Source of the DNA: Actinomadura sp. KC216
GTDB taxonomy: Bacteria; Actinomycetota; Actinomycetes; Streptosporangiales; Streptosporangiaceae
Assembly (NCBI RefSeq): GCF_004348535.1
Contig: NZ_SMJX01000019.1
Coordinates: forward strand, 1-49,540
Length of the DNA: 49,540 nt
Reading direction: 5' to 3'
Notes under the pieces: model-generated
What the model saw: the letters and a program-made list of their open reading frames with translations, nothing else
Database searches by the model: none
What the model was told of the DNA's origin: nothing
Shown here: positions 46,325-49,540 of the stretch, piece after piece
Layout of the letters: every line of letters begins with the position of its first letter
Numbering within the stretch: the stretch's first letter is position 1
Position numbers and translations under genes: made by a program

Positions 46325-47671
46325 ATGACGAACACCAGGAATCCCTACCTGCAGGACCTCTTCGCGCCCGTCACCGAAGAGGTCACCGCCCACGACCTGC
46401 CCGTCACCGGACGCATCCCGGCCGGCCTGCGCGGCCGCTACCTGCGCATCGGCCCGAACCCGCTCGGACCGGACGAGGGCGCCTCCTACCACCTGTTCAC
46501 CGGCGAGGGCATGGTCCACGGGATCCGGCTCCGCGACGGCCGCGCCGAGTGGTACCGCAACCGCTGGGTCCGCTCACGGGACGTCGCGGAGCGGCTCGGC
46601 GAACCGTGGGCCGCGGGGCCCGCCGTCGAGGGCTTCGACGTCTCGCCCAACACCCACGTCATCGAGCACGCCGGGGAGACCTACGCGCTCATCGAGGCCG
46701 GGGCCAGGCCGTACCGGCTCGACCACGAACTCCGCACGCTCGGCCCCTGCGACTTCGACGGCACCCTCAAGGGCGGCTACACGGCGCACACCAAGAAGGA
46801 CCCGGACACCGGCGAACTCCACGCCATCGGGTACTTCTTCGGCTGGGAGCACCTGGAGTACACCGTCCTGAGCGCGGACGGGCGGATCGTCCGGTCGGTG
46901 GAGATCCCGGTCGCCGGCTCCCCGATGGTCCACGACTTCGCGCTGACGCAGAAGTACGTCGTCATCTACGACCTGCCCATCACGTTCTCCATGCGGATGG
47001 CCGAGGAAGGCCGGTCCCTCCCGTACGCGTGGAACCCCGAGCACCCCGCCCGGGTCGGCATCATGCCGCGCTCCGGCGGCACCGCCGACGTCCGGTGGAT
47101 CGACATCCCGCCCTGCTGGGTCTTCCACACGCTCAACGCCTACGACGACGGCGACCGCGTCGTGGTGGACCTCGTGTCCTTCCCCAGCTTCATGCACGAC
47201 GGACGGCTGGACGGCAACCCGCCGCCCACCCTGGACCGGTGGACGATCGATCCCGCCGGGGGCAGCGTCCACCAGGAGACGATCGACGACCGCGCCCAGG
47301 AGTTCCCCCGGGTGGACGAGCGGCTCATCACCCGCCCGCACCGGTACGGGTACACGGTGACGGCGGAGGCGATCGTCCAGAACCAGGCCGGTGAGGCGCT
47401 GATGAAGCACGACTACGCGAACGGGTCGTCCGAGGCCCGGCTCTTCCCGGCCGGGTCCGGCGTGGGGGAGGCGGTGTTCGTGCCGTCCGGCCCCGCCTCC
47501 GCCGAGGACGACGGATACCTGATGGCCCTGGCCTTCGACCCCGACCGGCAGGCCACCGACCTGGTCATCATCGCCTCGCAGGACTTCACCGGCGAGCCCG
47601 TCGCGACCGTCCACCTGCCGGTGCGCGTGCCGCTCGGGTTCCACGGGACCTGGGCTCCGGATGCCGCTTGA
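46325..47671 (+). CDS. carotenoid cleavage oxygenase family protein
   Basis: A 448-residue RPE65/CCD-family non-haem iron enzyme. The four iron-binding histidines are visible: His155 (GYTAHTKKD), His203 (MVHDFALT), His268 (VFHTLNAYD) and His440 (GFHGTW). YLRIGPNPLGPDEG near the N-terminus is the family hallmark. Such enzymes cleave carotenoids, apocarotenoids or stilbenes with O2; the substrate is unknown. It follows its TetR regulator by seven bases. The hopanoid operon across the promoter region also uses isoprenoids, but no carotenoid biosynthetic gene is present in the window. Confidence 0.92.
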   Translation: MTNTRNPYLQDLFAPVTEEVTAHDLPVTGRIPAGLRGRYLRIGPNPLGPDEGASYHLFTGEGMVHGIRLRDGRAEWYRNRWVRSRDVAERLGEPWAAGPAVEGFDVSPNTHVIEHAGETYALIEAGARPYRLDHELRTLGPCDFDGTLKGGYTAHTKKDPDTGELHAIGYFFGWEHLEYTVLSADGRIVRSVEIPVAGSPMVHDFALTQKYVVIYDLPITFSMRMAEEGRSLPYAWNPEHPARVGIMPRSGGTADVRWIDIPPCWVFHTLNAYDDGDRVVVDLVSFPSFMHDGRLDGNPPPTLDRWTIDPAGGSVHQETIDDRAQEFPRVDERLITRPHRYGYTVTAEAIVQNQAGEALMKHDYANGSSEARLFPAGSGVGEAVFVPSGPASAEDDGYLMALAFDPDRQATDLVIIASQDFTGEPVATVHLPVRVPLGFHGTWAPDAA

Positions 47672-47675
47672 CCGG

Positions 47676-48614
47676 TCATGACAGGCGGGGGAGCAGGTGC
47701 ATGGCCACGTCCAGAGCTCGGGTGGGCTCGGTCGGCTCGAGTGGCGTCCAGGCCTCGGCCGTCCAGACCTCGGAGAGGACGGCCGTCACGAAGCCCCATG
47801 CCCGAACGCGTTCGACGGGGAGGGACATGCCGTCCGCGAGCTGTGCGACGCGCGCCGGGACCAGCTTGAGCAGGTCGTCGTCGCGGTCGTCCGGATCGGG
47901 GTTGTAGAGCAGTGCCCCCGCTTCGTAGCCGCGGTCGCCGACATAGCCGTGCGGGTCGATCGCCAGCCACGGTTCGCGAGTCGCCCGCAGGACGTTGTCG
48001 TGGTGGAGATCGCCATGCAGGACGACCCGGTCGGTGCCGTCCGAGCAGAGTTCGTCGAAGAGGCGTCCCGCGCGCTCCACCAGGTGGCGTGGCAGTGGGT
48101 CGTCTCCGGGGAAGCGGCGCAGGTGGTCCTTGAACGAGGTGCTCTCCGTGGACAGATCCGGCAGCGGGCAGTCGGGCGGGGGCGGCGTGCGATGCAGCCG
48201 CCCCATGACCGCGATCATGGCGGCCGTGGCCTCCTCGTCCTCGGCCGGGACCAGGGAGCGCGCCATGGTTCCGGGCGTGGCGCGTTCCAGCAGGAGCGCG
48301 CCGCGCGCCGGGTCGTGGGCCAGCAGGCGGACGGCGCCCCGGCCGTCGTAGAAGCGGAGAGCCGCCGCCTCGATGTCGAGATGGCCCGGTTGCGGTGGTC
48401 CGAGTTTGAGCACCGCCGCCGAGCCGTCGTCCTCCCGCGTCGCCTCGGCCACCCAGTGGTAGCTCAGCTCGAACGGCCGTCCTACGCGCAGCCGCCAATC
48501 GCGGGCCACGGCGTCGACGATCGCGGGCAGGGTGTCCAGCCATCGCCGACCGGCCGCGCCCCAGACTTCTACGGCATTCCGGACGAGCGCGGGCGGAGGC
48601 ACGATGGAGGGCAT
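47676..48614 (-). CDS. APH(6)-like aminoglycoside/small-molecule phosphotransferase
   Basis: A 312-residue kinase of the streptomycin 6-phosphotransferase/hydroxyurea phosphotransferase family. The catalytic loop is RVVLHGDLHHDNVL, and the metal-binding DPHGYVGDRGYEAGALLYNP motif is characteristic of APH(6). The N-terminal lobe has VAEATREDDGSAAVLKLG. It could phosphorylate streptomycin-like or other metabolites; actinomycetes carry several such genes that do not all give resistance. Its stop lies four bases from the convergent oxygenase stop. Confidence 0.88.
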   Translation of the reverse strand: MPSIVPPPALVRNAVEVWGAAGRRWLDTLPAIVDAVARDWRLRVGRPFELSYHWVAEATREDDGSAAVLKLGPPQPGHLDIEAAALRFYDGRGAVRLLAHDPARGALLLERATPGTMARSLVPAEDEEATAAMIAVMGRLHRTPPPPDCPLPDLSTESTSFKDHLRRFPGDDPLPRHLVERAGRLFDELCSDGTDRVVLHGDLHHDNVLRATREPWLAIDPHGYVGDRGYEAGALLYNPDPDDRDDDLLKLVPARVAQLADGMSLPVERVRAWGFVTAVLSEVWTAEAWTPLEPTEPTRALDVAMHLLPRLS

Positions 48615-48635
48615 AGCCCCAACCCTGCCATCAGC

Positions 48636-48935
48636 TCACCCGAGGCGCTCGGTCAGGTGGACGGTGACCTCATCGCCGACGTCCTTGCCCAGCGCCTCAC
48701 GGAGCTCCGCCTTGACCGCGAGCTTGTGATTGCCGTCCCCGAGCGCCATGAACGAGCCTTGGAACGGGTGCCCGTCGACCGTCCCCTTGACCTTGACCAG
48801 CCCGCGCGTCCCGAAGAACTCGGCGGATTCGGGCCAGATCACATAGGTCCAGCCGCCCTTGGCAGGGCTCTTCTGCAGAGACGCCGTGAACTGCTTGTCG
48901 AGCTCGTACTGCTTACTGTTGACCTTCGTCGCCAT
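48636..48935 (-). CDS. DUF1905 domain protein
   Basis: A 99-residue protein consisting of a DUF1905 small beta-barrel: [60 protein letters not shown], ending VHLTERLG. Proteins of this kind often carry a second YdeI-like domain, which is absent here. The molecular function is unknown. ATG 48935 is preceded by AAGGGAGA. It lies 21 bases upstream of the kinase gene on the same strand and may be co-transcribed. Confidence 0.85.
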   Translation of the reverse strand: MATKVNSKQYELDKQFTASLQKSPAKGGWTYVIWPESAEFFGTRGLVKVKGTVDGHPFQGSFMALGDGNHKLAVKAELREALGKDVGDEVTVHLTERLG

Positions 48936-49075
48936 GTGATGTCTCCCTTCTCGGGTAAGGAGACCGCCCGGAACCGCAAAACTCATCGCCCGCCACGAAA
49001 CCCCGCACGCGGAATGATCTCCATAGCGTGGCGGCCGACGGGCCGCGTGTGCTCAGCCGTCCGAGGGGAGTGCAC

Positions 49076-49320
49076 ATGAACGTTCTACTGGCCGCCGCCG
49101 GTCCGGTGGCGCTGGGAGTCGGCCGCATCGGGCCGGTGACGCCAACCTGGCCCTCGGAGTGGCCTGGCTTTCCTTTGCCGTCATCGCCTTCAAGCCGGGC
49201 CCCATCGTGCTCGTGCCGATGACGCTCCTCCTGCTGTGCGCCCATCCCTACTACACGCGGCACCGGGACCTTCGGGCGGGTGCGCGAGAAACCGCGAGAG
49301 GCCATCAAGCCGCAGGATGA
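49076..49320 (+). pseudogene. small membrane protein gene with a one-base frameshift
   Basis: ATG 49076 has a strong GAGGGGAG site. The first frame gives MNVLLAAAGPVALGVGR; the sequence then continues sensibly only in another frame as HRAGDANLALGVAWLSFAVI followed by AFKPGPIVLVPMTLLLLCAH and PYYTRHRDLR, ending at TGA 49318. One missing base in the GGCCGC region near 49121-49126 would rejoin both parts into an ~80-residue protein with two hydrophobic helices. It is either a recent inactivation or a sequence error. The family is unknown to me. Confidence 0.5.
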
Positions 49321-49336
49321 CCTGGCGTGGGTGGGG

Positions 49337-49540
49337 TCACCAGTCGAGGAGGAGACCGTAGCCCTCGGCGGCGGACGTCTCCATCCATTGGAGGGTTTCG
49401 TCCGGTGAGGGGTCTTCCAGGAACTCGTCGAAGGGCGGGGGCTCGGGTACGTACACCTTCTGGTTTCGGGGCACCTGGCGGTTCCACTCGCGCGCCAGGT
49501 CGACGTAAAGCGCGGCATCGACGGTTCGGGTGTCGTAGGG
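49337..49540 (-). CDS. C-terminal end of a hypothetical protein; 5' end beyond the window
   Basis: An open frame enters from the right edge and stops at TGA 49339-49337. The 67 visible residues include ALYVDLAREWNRQVPRNQKV, EPPPFDEFLEDPSPDETLQW and the final AAEGYGLLLDW. They are acidic and Pro-rich with aromatic residues. No family is recognised. Codon use fits a real gene on this strand. Confidence 0.55.
   Translation of the reverse strand, partial: PYDTRTVDAALYVDLAREWNRQVPRNQKVYVPEPPPFDEFLEDPSPDETLQWMETSAAEGYGLLLDW

Noticed and set aside
1..49540. CRISPR arrays, tRNA/rRNA genes, insertion sequences, integrases, attachment sites
   Set aside because: None seen on either strand; no regular spacer-repeat pattern, transposase or recombinase motif, and no tRNA-like cloverleaf recognised by eye.

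Overview
This 49.5 kb window is very GC-rich, with GTG starts, ATGA/GTGA gene overlaps and leaderless-looking promoters. It comes from a high-GC actinomycete. The combination of a CebR-type cellobiose operon, an SSI-type protease inhibitor, hopanoid genes, WS/DGAT and an F420-type PPOX protein fits Actinomadura or another Streptosporangiales-like soil actinomycete; that genus-level placement is inference. I see no tRNA, rRNA, CRISPR array, insertion sequence or prophage.

Layout. (1) 1-2.6 kb: the C-terminal CBM2 end of a secreted protein, two scramblase/LURP-like paralogues, and two neighbouring candidate protease inhibitors (SSI-like and emfourin-like). (2) 2.6-8.9 kb: a deaminase, then a cellobiose uptake and hydrolysis operon (cebE-cebF-cebG-bglC-cebR) with a perfect CebR-type operator; no ATPase is present, so a shared MsiK-type ATPase is expected elsewhere. 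(3) 9-10.4 kb: two tandem DNA-polymerase-beta-like nucleotidyltransferases. (4) 10.5-17.6 kb: the most unusual block. It holds a GTP cyclohydrolase II variant with Cys in place of the catalytic-site Tyr, a CDP-alcohol phosphotransferase, a zinc-less MDR dehydrogenase, a PTPS-fold protein lacking the usual catalytic residues, a glycosyltransferase, a methyltransferase and a UPF0104 flippase-like membrane protein. These meet a convergent PAP2/creatininase-family pair. Together they look like a pathway that turns a GTP-derived formamidopyrimidine or pterin-like precursor into a glycosylated, possibly lipid-linked product of unknown structure. (5) 17.7-25.2 kb: a frameshifted DUF6082 gene, a MerR/SoxR-box-controlled quinone oxidoreductase, a TPR protein, a TetR/membrane-protein pair with twin operators, and a ROK regulator.

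(6) 25.4-28.8 kb: an Entner-Doudoroff operon edd-glk-eda, divergent from the ROK gene. (7) 28.8-35 kb: a PPOX/F420 protein, a tiny zinc-ribbon protein divergent from a LysR regulator, an orphan FtsX-type ABC permease, and a divergent two-component system with a striking 9-19-9 inverted repeat between them. (8) 35-38.4 kb: a DUF1707 protein and PadR regulator, then a PAP2::WS/DGAT fusion that could make diacylglycerol and acylate it to triacylglycerol in one polypeptide. (9) 38.4-45.4 kb: a six-gene, tightly overlapping hopanoid operon, transcribed hpnC-hpnD-hpnE-polyprenyl synthase-shc-hpnH. (10) 45.6-49.5 kb: a TetR regulator with a carotenoid oxygenase, an APH(6)-like kinase, a DUF1905 protein, a frameshifted small membrane protein and a gene cut by the window end.

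Two repeat families cut across these regions. One is a 68-70 bp palindromic element (12935 and 45517) with conserved arms and a variable middle. The other is a 27-bp G-rich element found inside two coding sequences (14511 and 37584), read in the same frame in both.
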